A stretch of DNA of 52,160 bases from Methanobacteriota archaeon (GCA_011526375.1 WTIT01000068.1:24863-77022); one strand, 5' to 3'. Numbered from the stretch's first letter, positions 40,416 through 50,363 are shown. Translations and numbers: made by a program. The notes: generated by a model not told the origin, from the letters alone.

Positions 40416-40424
40416 GGCAATCCC

Positions 40425-40778
40425 TCAAATTATGTCTTCAATGAATTCAAAGGTGAACATTTCATTCGAACCATCATATTCCATAGACGCAAATACGACT
40501 TTAACATCCCTTTCCTCGAATGGATCATGAATACAAGGCTGACCTGAACGATACATAGCTAGAATTTTTTTGTATTCATCTATCTTCATTTCACCCGATA
40601 CAGTGTACAGGGTAGATTCAGAACCTTCATCATGAAGATTATCTCCTTCTTGTCCTCTAACAATGGTCCGGGTTATTCTTCTTGCGGACCGCACTTTAAT
40701 ATCTGCATTTGGTATCCTAATCCAGTCTGAACTACTGGTTCCTGTTGCGGGGCGAATAAAAAAGTCCATTCCTGCCAT
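40425..40778 (-). CDS. Small uncharacterised protein between RPA-associated protein and pilus motor
   Basis: MAGMDFFIRPATGTSSSDWIRIPNADIKVRSARRITRTIVRGQEGDNLHDEGSESTLYTVSGEMKIDEYKKILAMYRSGQPCIHDPFEERDVKVVFASMEYDGSNEMFTFEFIEDII; AGGTGG upstream of ATG 40778. Confidence 0.65.
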   Translation of the reverse strand: MAGMDFFIRPATGTSSSDWIRIPNADIKVRSARRITRTIVRGQEGDNLHDEGSESTLYTVSGEMKIDEYKKILAMYRSGQPCIHDPFEERDVKVVFASMEYDGSNEMFTFEFIEDII

Positions 40779-40839
40779 TGCTCCACCTATCCGTAGCACA
40801 GACGATAGGGGACTTGAATGTGTTGGGAGAATAAAATGT

Positions 40840-41766
40840 TTAAACCAGCCTAAACCAGCCAAATGCTGGCTCATGAACAGTACCGTCATCAGATAATTCT
40901 TCCAATTTCTCCTCTGCTATGGTACGTTGGAATCCCCTCGCTTCAGCGTTTACTAGAATTGTCTCAAACTCTACACCATCACCTTGATCGAGTTTTGTTA
41001 TGATATCAATTATTGCAGCCTCTAAATCCGGTTTATCATCACCAGATGGATCATCGTCTCCTGATTCATCAACCAGCATACGCTGAGGTGCTGGCTTTGT
41101 TGCTGCATCTAACTTCCCTTCAGCAATGTCTAGAGCTTGCATAACGTTCAATCGGTAATGTTCCAAATCGACATCACCGTAGTGGTTTCTTGAAGCGATT
41201 AGTCCCAAAATTTGCTCCTCAGACATTTCTGACTTTGACAGCGATTCGCTATTAGCCTCAAAATCAAGACTTGTCACGTAGTTTGACATTCTATGCATCA
41301 AAGACTGCGAGGTTTTTGCTAACCAAGATGCGTACCGTTGGGCATCAATAACGCACATTTCTTCTGGCCTTAGTGATGTGTAGATAGCTCCCTCTTCGGT
41401 TTGATAAAGCCTCGTCTTTGCGACCATTAGAACCAAAATTGGTTCACCTGACTCAAGCCTTGCTGACAACTGAATAGTCATCTCTTTGACAGAATCTGAA
41501 ACATAATCTCCAACAGAGAAATAGTTAATTCCGGAAGGATCTCTCAACTGGCCTTGATAAATTACTGACCCATTTGCAACGTCCCTGCCTTCTATTCTCT
41601 CCAGCAAACCGGCAACAATAACTCGGTTAACCCTAGAGCCAAGTTTTGTTACAACAAATGACGGGTCAAATTCTCCAGAACCCTTCTCAGATAGTGTCGA
41701 CTCACCATATTCTGAAGCAAACATATGCAATGCAGGCTGACGCTTTACTGACCTCATTGGCTGCAT
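40840..41766 (-). CDS. RPA-associated protein (OB fold, C-terminal winged-helix-like)
   Basis: FDPSFVVTKLGSRVNRVIVAGLLERIE...YQGQLRDPSGINYFSVGDY; immediately downstream of RPA as in other archaea. Confidence 0.82.
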   Translation of the reverse strand: MQPMRSVKRQPALHMFASEYGESTLSEKGSGEFDPSFVVTKLGSRVNRVIVAGLLERIEGRDVANGSVIYQGQLRDPSGINYFSVGDYVSDSVKEMTIQLSARLESGEPILVLMVAKTRLYQTEEGAIYTSLRPEEMCVIDAQRYASWLAKTSQSLMHRMSNYVTSLDFEANSESLSKSEMSEEQILGLIASRNHYGDVDLEHYRLNVMQALDIAEGKLDAATKPAPQRMLVDESGDDDPSGDDKPDLEAAIIDIITKLDQGDGVEFETILVNAEARGFQRTIAEEKLEELSDDGTVHEPAFGWFRLV

Positions 41767-43460
41767 CAGTTAATCCCCCATTGTGCTCTTACTTCGGTTG
41801 CAAGCATCGCTCCATCATCAGATTTTATCTCTGCATAATCTGCTAAAATCATCGCTCCTTGGTCATCAACTATTGTCCTTCCATTGACTTGAATGTCCCT
41901 GCCAAGTAGGTAATCTCTCAATGACTGGACATAAGCCATCTTTCCTTCTAATTCGATATCTGAAGCCATTTTATCTTCGGTTGTGTTGGTTAATTTTAAT
42001 GCAGCATCTTTGTTAATTAGAAGAGAAGCAGTCACATTACCGTTATCAATAACTAAACGTAGTCTAACATCTTGTTGTGATTCAACCTTACCGTGGATGC
42101 TACACTCGCCATCTCTGAGTACTCTTCTACATTCTGAACATCGCATAATTATGCCAGAATCTTCTCGAACGCTAACAACTGTTCCTGAAGTAGAAATTCC
42201 TACTCTGCTAGATGAATTAACCAATTCTGTAAGTTCAACCTCAACAACATGGTCTTGGAGGTCCAAATTTTTGTCCCATGGAGGATTGTCAAGAATTTCA
42301 ATTTGTTCTGCCTTGTCTACAGTTATGTCGGGAATTCCTTGCCAGGCTCTAACTCTGACTCCAGTCAACTTGACAGTTATCGGTAAATCACTACTGGAGA
42401 TAGGCAGCTCTTCCCATGCACTCATTCTGCATCTTCCTGTTGGGTCTGCAATTTGCCCAGACCACAAAAATCTCTCTTCACCATCTTTGGTGAAACTCCT
42501 TTTCTGCCATTCAGTAATCTGTACTACCGCCTCAACATCTCTGGAACCATCAGTCAATTGTGAAATAGTCTTAGAATTGTGTGAGTTTAATTTTTCCATA
42601 TTGGCGAAATTAGCGTCGTGAAATGACTCAATCTTAGTAGTCCTGCCGAAATTAAGTTCAGGAGTATCCCTAAATGTCCTAACTTGTGCACCATCAATCT
42701 TGATTAAGCTACCAACTTCATGGGTAAAAGGTTCCCAAGACAAGAAACCAATAGTTCCCGTTTCATCGGCAATCCTACCCCTTACAACGTCTATAGAACC
42801 GGAGCCATCTTTCCGATGTATTTGATCTTCCCTAGATGACAAAACTCTGCCAACAACACAAATATATCCATCATTAGGAATCTTTTCGATGTCTATAGGC
42901 TCTCCAGGCTGATGAACTGGCCTGGTTCCTTCCCTCAGTACTGCAATTCTGGCGCCTTGATTTATGTTCAAGGACATTTTTCCTTGATACTCATTTACTG
43001 AAGCACCCTCTATTCTAATCACAGACCCTGGTGTGATATTTGAATTTGGACCCCAATCCTTGTATTCCCACCTGACTCTATTACCACCCTCCTCCCAAGG
43101 GTTGTCTTCGATTAAACCAAAAGCAATTTGCTTTTGCTCGCCTCTAATTGTCTGCTCTCTTAGATTGTGAGAAACAACCTCAACTTCGATTTCAATATCT
43201 CTATCTGTTCCGGATAGTTCAGATAATGAAACAACTTTCTTGGTTTGTCTAGTTTGGCTGCCGGAGTTGTTAGAAGATGTCGGAGTTTTATCCCCTTGAA
43301 ATCTCCTAATAATCGATCTTAGCGCATCCTGTGGTGGGATATAGAATTCTTCTTCATATTTTACAAAAGCTGCTCTAATCTCATCAGTATTTGCTTCCGG
43401 GCATTCTGATAATACTGCTTTGATGTGTGATTCATACTTGTCATCTGACAAATAAATCAC
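41766..43460 (-). CDS. Replication protein A, multi-OB-fold ssDNA-binding protein
   Basis: Repeated OB segments (GRIADETGTIGFLSWEPF, GQIADPTGRCRMSAWEELP, VRVRAWQGIPDITVDKAEQIEIL) and zinc motif CSECRRVLRDGECSIHG. Confidence 0.92.
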   Translation of the reverse strand: MIYLSDDKYESHIKAVLSECPEANTDEIRAAFVKYEEEFYIPPQDALRSIIRRFQGDKTPTSSNNSGSQTRQTKKVVSLSELSGTDRDIEIEVEVVSHNLREQTIRGEQKQIAFGLIEDNPWEEGGNRVRWEYKDWGPNSNITPGSVIRIEGASVNEYQGKMSLNINQGARIAVLREGTRPVHQPGEPIDIEKIPNDGYICVVGRVLSSREDQIHRKDGSGSIDVVRGRIADETGTIGFLSWEPFTHEVGSLIKIDGAQVRTFRDTPELNFGRTTKIESFHDANFANMEKLNSHNSKTISQLTDGSRDVEAVVQITEWQKRSFTKDGEERFLWSGQIADPTGRCRMSAWEELPISSSDLPITVKLTGVRVRAWQGIPDITVDKAEQIEILDNPPWDKNLDLQDHVVEVELTELVNSSSRVGISTSGTVVSVREDSGIIMRCSECRRVLRDGECSIHGKVESQQDVRLRLVIDNGNVTASLLINKDAALKLTNTTEDKMASDIELEGKMAYVQSLRDYLLGRDIQVNGRTIVDDQGAMILADYAEIKSDDGAMLATEVRAQWGIN

Positions 43461-43484
43461 CTCGAAAACTTATCTTCGTTCTTG

Positions 43485-43505
43485 GTTTTCCAATTGTTGG
43501 AAAAC
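43485..43505. promoter_or_regulatory. Perfect 9-bp inverted repeat (hairpin) upstream of RPA / downstream of tldE
   Basis: GTTTTCCAA-TTG-TTGGAAAAC. Confidence 0.4.
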
Positions 43506-43602
43506 GTGCGGGCTCTCGTGCGGTTTGGTTTAGACAATACACTCCCTTTTCCTCCTGTAACTCTTCACCAAAGTCGACAGGAAATAAATTATACTATCCA
43601 AA

Positions 43603-45012
43603 TTAAACTGGATTCACCCTCAAGGCTTGTCCGAGTAACACATTTGGAACATACATAGTACCGGAAGAATATGAACCTTGAGGCCTAACTTCATCTCCAA
43701 GAATCACCTTATCAGCAAGTGCTTTAGCCATGTTTCCAGATAGACCTGCTTGTTTTACCGAACCAATAATTTCACCATTTTCGACCCTAAGGATTGAACT
43801 GGTGGTAACTGAAAAATCCCCGCTTGTTGGGTTAGCAGTGTGGGCGCCCATAACACTGTTTACCACGTAACCATCACCCATTAATTCCAACATACTATCG
43901 AAATCATGGGTTTTACTATCGGTTGTAAGAAATAGATTGCTGCACCCAGAAATTGGTGGTGATTGATAACCTGACCTAATCGCAGAACCTGTACTTGCTG
44001 CATCAATTATCCTGCCCTCTGCTATTTGTTGTGCTGCATCCCTAGTCGACCACAAAGAACCTAGTAGTTTACCGGATTCAATCAAGGTGTTTTTTCTAGT
44101 TGGGATTCCTTCGCCATCCCTTGCACCGGAAGAGCGACAGGCTTCAACTGTAGCATCATCGATTAAATTTAGGTCCGAAGAAACTACCGAATCATTCATT
44201 TTACCGGACCAGAAAGACTCACTTCTAGCAAGTTTCTCACCTTTTACTGCGTTTGGAACAACCACGGAAAAGAGTGGAGAAAAGCCTTCACTGGTCATTA
44301 AAACTGAAGATTCATCTTCGGAAGAATCTACTTTTATTGGATCTCTAGTTAATTGAGCCCAATCTACAGCACGTGCTACACAACCTGGTATTTCTGCTAA
44401 CTTGCTGCGTGAAGAACTGCTTTGCCAGGAACTTGTTAACTGCCCATTCTCCTCTATAGATACTTGCACTCCCACGCCATGCGAGGTAGTCAAGCCACCT
44501 GATTCAATGCCTTGACTAGTTAATATTGCATTAGCACTAGCACTAACTCCAATACCGCCTCCAGTAACTACAGCTCTATCGTCTAGTGATTTTACTTCTG
44601 AAATAATTAGATCTGCCTGGGTTAGTAAACTCTCAGAATCCATTTCAACTATGGATCTGTCATATAGTCCTCCAACTTGTTCTGCTTGTTGTTCTGATGG
44701 CAATACAAAACCATCGATTGAAGGAGACATCCTTGCTATTGAAAGGGCACTTGTTATCGCTTTGTCGGCTGAATTAATATCTGCCAAATAGGCATAACCG
44801 AATTTACCTTGTTCAATTATTCTAATTCCATAACCGCCTTCACCACCACCGGCAGCTAGAGAAATTTTACCTCCCTCGATATCGATTTGATGACCATATG
44901 ATTGACTAGCGACTATTTCCCAGCTCGATATTCCTAGTGAGTTACACCTATCGCCAATTGTTTTACAACCAGACTGTAGTCTTCCTAAGGCGTCATTGGG
45001 CAGCAAAATCAT
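43603..45012 (-). CDS. tldE: TldE/PmbA family protein
   Basis: TldD/PmbA family architecture: GYGIRIIEQGKFGYAYLADI, N/C-terminal PmbA pattern, coupled to TldD. Confidence 0.88.
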   Translation of the reverse strand: MILLPNDALGRLQSGCKTIGDRCNSLGISSWEIVASQSYGHQIDIEGGKISLAAGGGEGGYGIRIIEQGKFGYAYLADINSADKAITSALSIARMSPSIDGFVLPSEQQAEQVGGLYDRSIVEMDSESLLTQADLIISEVKSLDDRAVVTGGGIGVSASANAILTSQGIESGGLTTSHGVGVQVSIEENGQLTSSWQSSSSRSKLAEIPGCVARAVDWAQLTRDPIKVDSSEDESSVLMTSEGFSPLFSVVVPNAVKGEKLARSESFWSGKMNDSVVSSDLNLIDDATVEACRSSGARDGEGIPTRKNTLIESGKLLGSLWSTRDAAQQIAEGRIIDAASTGSAIRSGYQSPPISGCSNLFLTTDSKTHDFDSMLELMGDGYVVNSVMGAHTANPTSGDFSVTTSSILRVENGEIIGSVKQAGLSGNMAKALADKVILGDEVRPQGSYSSGTMYVPNVLLGQALRVNPV

Positions 45013-46451
45013 CCCACCAATGCTTCACTTATTCTCATTATTGGACCACCATCACCGACTGGCACGGTTTGTCCTTTACCACAAAATCCGGGTGCTGCAA
45101 GTCTAGAATCTTTAGTTAATCCATCAACATTTTTGAGAATTTCCAAAGTTAGGCCACTAACACTTACATCTTTCAATGGAGATGTTATCTCACCATTTTC
45201 AATTAGCCAAGCTTCTTGAGCGGCAAATTGGAATGATCCTCTTCCAGTGTCAACTTGTCCACCTCTCGAACCACAAGCATAGACACCATAGTCAATATCT
45301 TCCACAAGTTCGTCCAAATCTGCGTGGGTACCACCATGAATGATTGTGTTTGACATCCTCACAAGTGGGTGATGTAATCCGTCTTGTGCTCTTGCCCCGG
45401 CATTTGGTTTGATGCCAAAGTGTTCTGCTGTCTCCCTATGATTGAGATATTCAGTCAAAATACCATTTTTAATCAAGCATTTCTCTGTTGTATCGAGTCC
45501 TTCGTCATCTATAGGGTGTGCTCCATATCCTCCTCGTATATTTGGATCATCGATTACTGTCACAATATCGCTACCAATTTTCTCTCCAAGTTTACCATCA
45601 AGACATGAATCGCCTGCCGCAACTAAGTCTGCCTCACATGGGTGACCCAATGCTTCGTGAATGTAAACACCAGTAAGGTCTCTATCAGCAATCAGTGGCA
45701 TCTTCCCAGAGGGTGCCCTTTTTGCTTTGAGTAGCCTTAATGCAGATACTTTTGCATTATCTCCTAGTTCATCAACATCACAAGATTCGATAAGTTCTAG
45801 TCCGCCCTCTCCACCAAATCTAGTTCTGTAAGAAACCACATCTGAGCCATCCCTGGCAGTTACCATTCCATTAATCAGTGACCTTTGAAAGCTCCAAGTA
45901 CGATTCATACCTTCTGTACTGAGGAATTCAGTATGAATGTGCTCATCATGCCAACCACAATTGACAGAGACTATTTTATCATGGCCTGAGGCCACTGAAT
46001 TGAACAATCGCATATGTTCCAATCTTTCACTTAATTCCGTATTTCTAACATCCTTCTTAGGCTTCCAATGAATTGAATCTTCGATAATTGGTACCTCGGC
46101 TAAACTTATCGCTCTATCTTTTGAAGAACGTCTTGCAGCAACTGATCTAGCCAAATTTAGGGTCGGGTTCATCTGTTGCTCAAGAGAAGCAATATCTGTA
46201 GTTGAATGTACACCCCATGCACCATCAGCAAGTACTCTGATTGTTGCCCCTATTTCTTGTCCAGGTATGGCTCTCTCTAGCTGTCCGTCTCTCATTGAGA
46301 CAGAATAATCTGTATATGCAACTAATCTCACTTCTGCATATGTTGCCCCGTTGTCTGTAACCTTGTCCAAACTTTTGTTAATCTTGTCAACATCTAAATA
46401 TCTACTTCCTGTACCTTGTACTTCAAAATCGGGAGATTTAGCCATCACCAT
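45009..46451 (-). CDS. tldD: TldD metalloprotease family protein
   Basis: HExxxH in GVYIHEALGHPCEADLV; GGRGSFQFAAQEAWLIENGEI-type C-terminus. Confidence 0.92.
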   Translation of the reverse strand: MVMAKSPDFEVQGTGSRYLDVDKINKSLDKVTDNGATYAEVRLVAYTDYSVSMRDGQLERAIPGQEIGATIRVLADGAWGVHSTTDIASLEQQMNPTLNLARSVAARRSSKDRAISLAEVPIIEDSIHWKPKKDVRNTELSERLEHMRLFNSVASGHDKIVSVNCGWHDEHIHTEFLSTEGMNRTWSFQRSLINGMVTARDGSDVVSYRTRFGGEGGLELIESCDVDELGDNAKVSALRLLKAKRAPSGKMPLIADRDLTGVYIHEALGHPCEADLVAAGDSCLDGKLGEKIGSDIVTVIDDPNIRGGYGAHPIDDEGLDTTEKCLIKNGILTEYLNHRETAEHFGIKPNAGARAQDGLHHPLVRMSNTIIHGGTHADLDELVEDIDYGVYACGSRGGQVDTGRGSFQFAAQEAWLIENGEITSPLKDVSVSGLTLEILKNVDGLTKDSRLAAPGFCGKGQTVPVGDGGPIMRISEALVG

Positions 46452-46496
46452 ATATCTTCCAATAATTGGTGGTGTTTGAATGCTTCTTTCAATTGA

Positions 46497-47033
46497 CTAT
46501 GAATTTAAGTCAGATGAAATTACAAAACCAATTATGATGTCTTCAGTATCATCGTTAATTTCTGTAACCTGTATACCAAGTTTATCCAAGCCATGATTAG
46601 TTATAGTTGGTGAACCTTCAACCGGTTTAATTCCTAATTTTTCCACAATTTTGGTAAAAACATCTTTACTATGTTCTAAATCTACAACAGGATATTTCTC
46701 TCCTTCGTTTTCTTGGTATTTAGGTAGGTTGATTATCCATGCTTTATTGTGAGATTTTTGTAAACCTGCCTTTTTGAAAGCCTCAGAGACGTGATGAGTT
46801 CCAGCGATATACCTGAGAAACTCTGCATCTATTGAACGGGCGAGAGACTTTCCACTTGCAAATGCCCGTTGAGAAAACAACCATGCTGTCCATAATTGAT
46901 GATCGCTAAGTGCCGCATAATCTGCCATCATTAGCCAATTTTGATTTGGCCTCTCTGCTAGAAAATCGCTTATCAAATCAGATTCATAATTAGAGACATC
47001 GACCATGAAACAAGGGAATGGTGGCATCTCCAT
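46497..47033 (-). CDS. KEOPS complex subunit Cgi121-like
   Basis: SLARSIDAEFLRYIAGTHHVSEAFKKAGL matches the Cgi121 core; adjacent to Hel308. Confidence 0.8.
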   Translation of the reverse strand: MEMPPFPCFMVDVSNYESDLISDFLAERPNQNWLMMADYAALSDHQLWTAWLFSQRAFASGKSLARSIDAEFLRYIAGTHHVSEAFKKAGLQKSHNKAWIINLPKYQENEGEKYPVVDLEHSKDVFTKIVEKLGIKPVEGSPTITNHGLDKLGIQVTEINDDTEDIIIGFVISSDLNS

Positions 47034-47058
47034 GTATCGGGGTAAGTGAATTAGTTTT

Positions 47059-49647
47059 TCAATAATCCGTTTCTTTCTCAGTATCTAGCGGGATGTCATC
47101 GTGTCTTCTCTTAGGTGTGGATTTTCTGGATTTGTTCAAAACCTTACTAACTTCATGCATTATTTTATCGAGCAATTGTGGGCCCCAACCTCTCATGTTT
47201 AGAACCTCATTGATCTGCTTTTGAGTCATATTTGCGACATCGTTTGGATTCCTTATTCCCTTGGAAGATAATTCTCTGGCTCGCATCCTACCTACATTTG
47301 GAATGTTTACCAGCGACAGCAAATCTTGCTTACAGCCATGCCTTACCCTTAATCTTAGAATGTCGAGTAGTTTTACTATCTCAGCGATTTGATTCATATG
47401 TTCATCTGAAAAAACATCATCTGTCAAGATTATTTCCCTTGATGCGTGAATTAACCATTCCATAATGTCAACCCTGTAGTGTATATCTCCCGGATTAACA
47501 TCGAGTTCCTTCTCTATAGAACGTATGTTATCTTCGTTTGTCCACATTTCAATCATCCATGCAGATTTGACATTAGAAAGCAGCATCTCATCATAACTTG
47601 AATCGGACAATAATTCCTTCTCAACAGCATTAGTCTTTATCCACAAGTTAGAGTTAGCATCCATTTCAGAATTTTTTGCCCACAAAGATGTGAAATCTGG
47701 AGTTGATGTAGCAAGATGAAGTAATCCGAAGTTGGTTACTGGACCTATTCCCCTCACAATCCTCCTGACAGCCCTGCGTAGACCGGTTCGAATTAATGAG
47801 GCAGATAGTGGATCAAGATAGAGTTGAGTAACTCGCTCTCCCATCGTGGTAGATTCGTAACGCATTCCTGGTGAGTTAGAATTAGACTCTTGTTGCCAAC
47901 CGCCTGAATTACTCAAATTTGTTGCAACAGAAAAACCAAACGTTGGTTTAGTAAATGCAGATTTACGAGGCATTTTTACTGTTTGATTAGTGTCTAAAAT
48001 CTCGACTCCGGGTATATCTTTAGCAGTGCTAGCCCAAATTGGAACGTTATCATCCCAATCATCATATTCATCGAAATTAGAATCTGCTCGTTTTGCTAGG
48101 TAATCATCATCTACACCTAATTTACGTATGAAGCGTTCTTCAAGCAACCAATTCAATGTATCATCTATTTTCTCAGTCAAGATATGTTTTGGTGTTGAAT
48201 GACCTAAGAATGTCGATTCAAGAAAATCACCAATTTCTCCCCGGTGATTTATTCCACCTGTCGAAATTATTGACAAAATATGAGTTCGTAAAGCTGGCTC
48301 TCCAGATAATTTAGAGATGATTGGTTCGACATCTCCAAAAAAGTACTTTTCGCTAACTAAATCTGCAACTTCCCACCCATCTGTGCCTTTACAAAGAATC
48401 CATGCTTCTCCATAATCATCGTATTTAGGTCTCCCTGCCCTACCTAACATTTGTCTTATTTCCATTACTGGTAGAGGTCTGCTCATGCCGTCATCCCATC
48501 GTTTAATGTCCCTAACCAATACTCTCCTTGCAGGTAAATTGACACCAGCGGCTAATGTTGGAGTTGCAGTTAAGCAATAGATTATACCGTCTTTAAACGC
48601 CTTTTCAATCGTTTTTCGTTGGCTGTGAGTAAGACCGGCATGATGGAATGCAGTACCTCCTTTCAAACATTCAACCAGTTTATCTGCCATAGCAGATTGT
48701 CTATTACCCTCTATAGATAGTGCTAATGAAGTCAAATCATCTAATTTTTGTGGATTGGTTTTTGCTAGTTTCTTACTAACCCTTTTGGCTAATTTTAGCG
48801 CCTCAGATTCTGCACTTTTCCTAGTTCCGACAAAAATCAACAATTGTCCATTCCTTTCTATTGAATCATCTAAAGCAACCCATGTTGGGTGAGATTTAGG
48901 TCCTGCTAATTCTCTTGGCGGATTTAACTCACTTGGTTCAGACGATAAAGCAGATGATTGAACTAACCTAGGCTCTAAGTGTAAATCATGAAAAGTACTG
49001 TATTCCAGTGCCACAGGACGCCAATCAGACGTGATTAAATCTGCACCAAGCCAGTCGGCTAACTCTTGGCAATTGCCGACAGTCGCTGATAATGCGATAA
49101 TCTGTGCATTTGGTTTTAGATAACGCAACTTAGTTAGATTAATTTCAAGAGTTGGACCTCTAGAAACATCATTGAGCAAATGAAATTCATCTGCTACAAT
49201 AATGGATACGTTTGACATTACTTCAGACCTATTTCTAATGATTGAGTCTAATTTTTCTGAAGTACAAACTAAGATGTCGCATTCGTTTATTTTCTTTGCC
49301 TCCGATGTTGAATCACCAATTCCAAGTCCTATTGTCAAGTTCAAGGCTTTACCTAATTGTGATAATTCTTCAAATTTCTCTGTTGCTAGAGCCTTCAGTG
49401 GCACAATATAAACGGCTCTAGAACCGATGTCTTCAAGCAATAAACGCCTCAGAATAGCTATGTAAGCTATCAAAGACTTTCCGCTCGCAGTCGGAATCGC
49501 AATCAATGCATTGTTACCAGAAAAAATCGGCTTCATTGATTCTGCTTGAGGCGGGTGGAGGCTTTCAATACCCCATTCACTGATAAAAAAATGCCGTGCT
49601 TTGCTAGGCAGATTCAAGTCATTTACTGACATTGGAATGCCTGCCAT
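47059..49647 (-). CDS. hel308: ATP-dependent DNA helicase Hel308
   Basis: IPTASGKSLIAYIAI, DEFHLL, SATVGN, QMLGRAGRPKYDDYGEA, C-terminal HhH IPNVGRMRARELSSKGI. Start approximate (49647 or downstream). Confidence 0.93.
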   Translation of the reverse strand: MAGIPMSVNDLNLPSKARHFFISEWGIESLHPPQAESMKPIFSGNNALIAIPTASGKSLIAYIAILRRLLLEDIGSRAVYIVPLKALATEKFEELSQLGKALNLTIGLGIGDSTSEAKKINECDILVCTSEKLDSIIRNRSEVMSNVSIIVADEFHLLNDVSRGPTLEINLTKLRYLKPNAQIIALSATVGNCQELADWLGADLITSDWRPVALEYSTFHDLHLEPRLVQSSALSSEPSELNPPRELAGPKSHPTWVALDDSIERNGQLLIFVGTRKSAESEALKLAKRVSKKLAKTNPQKLDDLTSLALSIEGNRQSAMADKLVECLKGGTAFHHAGLTHSQRKTIEKAFKDGIIYCLTATPTLAAGVNLPARRVLVRDIKRWDDGMSRPLPVMEIRQMLGRAGRPKYDDYGEAWILCKGTDGWEVADLVSEKYFFGDVEPIISKLSGEPALRTHILSIISTGGINHRGEIGDFLESTFLGHSTPKHILTEKIDDTLNWLLEERFIRKLGVDDDYLAKRADSNFDEYDDWDDNVPIWASTAKDIPGVEILDTNQTVKMPRKSAFTKPTFGFSVATNLSNSGGWQQESNSNSPGMRYESTTMGERVTQLYLDPLSASLIRTGLRRAVRRIVRGIGPVTNFGLLHLATSTPDFTSLWAKNSEMDANSNLWIKTNAVEKELLSDSSYDEMLLSNVKSAWMIEMWTNEDNIRSIEKELDVNPGDIHYRVDIMEWLIHASREIILTDDVFSDEHMNQIAEIVKLLDILRLRVRHGCKQDLLSLVNIPNVGRMRARELSSKGIRNPNDVANMTQKQINEVLNMRGWGPQLLDKIMHEVSKVLNKSRKSTPKRRHDDIPLDTEKETDY

Positions 49648-49737
49648 GATACGAGTGTGTTGCCAATAGTCCAAAAGGACAACGCTAGTTAATTTCATTC
49701 CGACATCAATAAGACCTTTCGAGTTCTGCAATGCACA

Positions 49738-50358
49738 ATGAGCGATGACATTGACTCCATGGTTGAAGAAAGACTAGCGGTCTTTGATGATGAACCAGAT
49801 CTAAACGATTGGGTTGAAGTTATGTGTGGAGCAGCGATGGCTGTCTTAGGAATTTTTCACTTGATTGAGCCCGGTGACTTGGTCGATCAAAACATAATGA
49901 GATGGTTCGCAGCAGCAGTGGTTGCTGCTGGTGCAGTTTGGGCTGGTCATGGCCTAAAGGACATGGCTGTGAAAGAAGTAAGAAGATCAATAGCAATTTT
50001 AGAGATGTCTAGTTCTATGGATTCGAGTCCCAACCACGGCTTAATCAGGGATGTTTTACTCAATCCAAGTGCTTACCGTGATTTCCTCCTTGAAGCATAT
50101 GAATCAGCATGGGAAGATGGCGTAATTACTGAAGATGAACTGAATGAATTACGATCATTCCAATCTGCTTTAGGTATATCTGATGAAGATGCTGCAAGAA
50201 TGAATGTTGAAGCTGCCATGAAATCTGCGGCAAAGGATGGTGAAATATCTGAGGATGAGAAAGTTATGATCTCAACTGCGGCTAATGAGGCGGACATGGA
50301 TGCTGATGAAGCTATCAAAACCGCAGAAAAGAAGGCTGAAAGAAAGTCAAAAAAATAG
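49738..50358 (+). CDS. Membrane protein with TerB-like helical repeats
   Basis: AYESAWEDGVITEDELNELRSFQSALGIS and AAKDGEISEDEKVMISTAANEADM; upstream hydrophobic helices. Confidence 0.65.
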   Translation: MSDDIDSMVEERLAVFDDEPDLNDWVEVMCGAAMAVLGIFHLIEPGDLVDQNIMRWFAAAVVAAGAVWAGHGLKDMAVKEVRRSIAILEMSSSMDSSPNHGLIRDVLLNPSAYRDFLLEAYESAWEDGVITEDELNELRSFQSALGISDEDAARMNVEAAMKSAAKDGEISEDEKVMISTAANEADMDADEAIKTAEKKAERKSKK

Positions 50359-50363
50359 TTCAA

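Noticed and set aside
40841-40860. Perfect tandem 10-bp repeat TAAACCAGCC x2
   Set aside because: It encodes the GWFRLV end of the RPA-associated protein; a two-copy repeat inside coding sequence is weak evidence of anything else.
41983-42621. 212 aa plus-strand ORF
   Set aside because: Antisense to the RPA coding region, low-complexity S/T/L composition, no motif; a shadow ORF.
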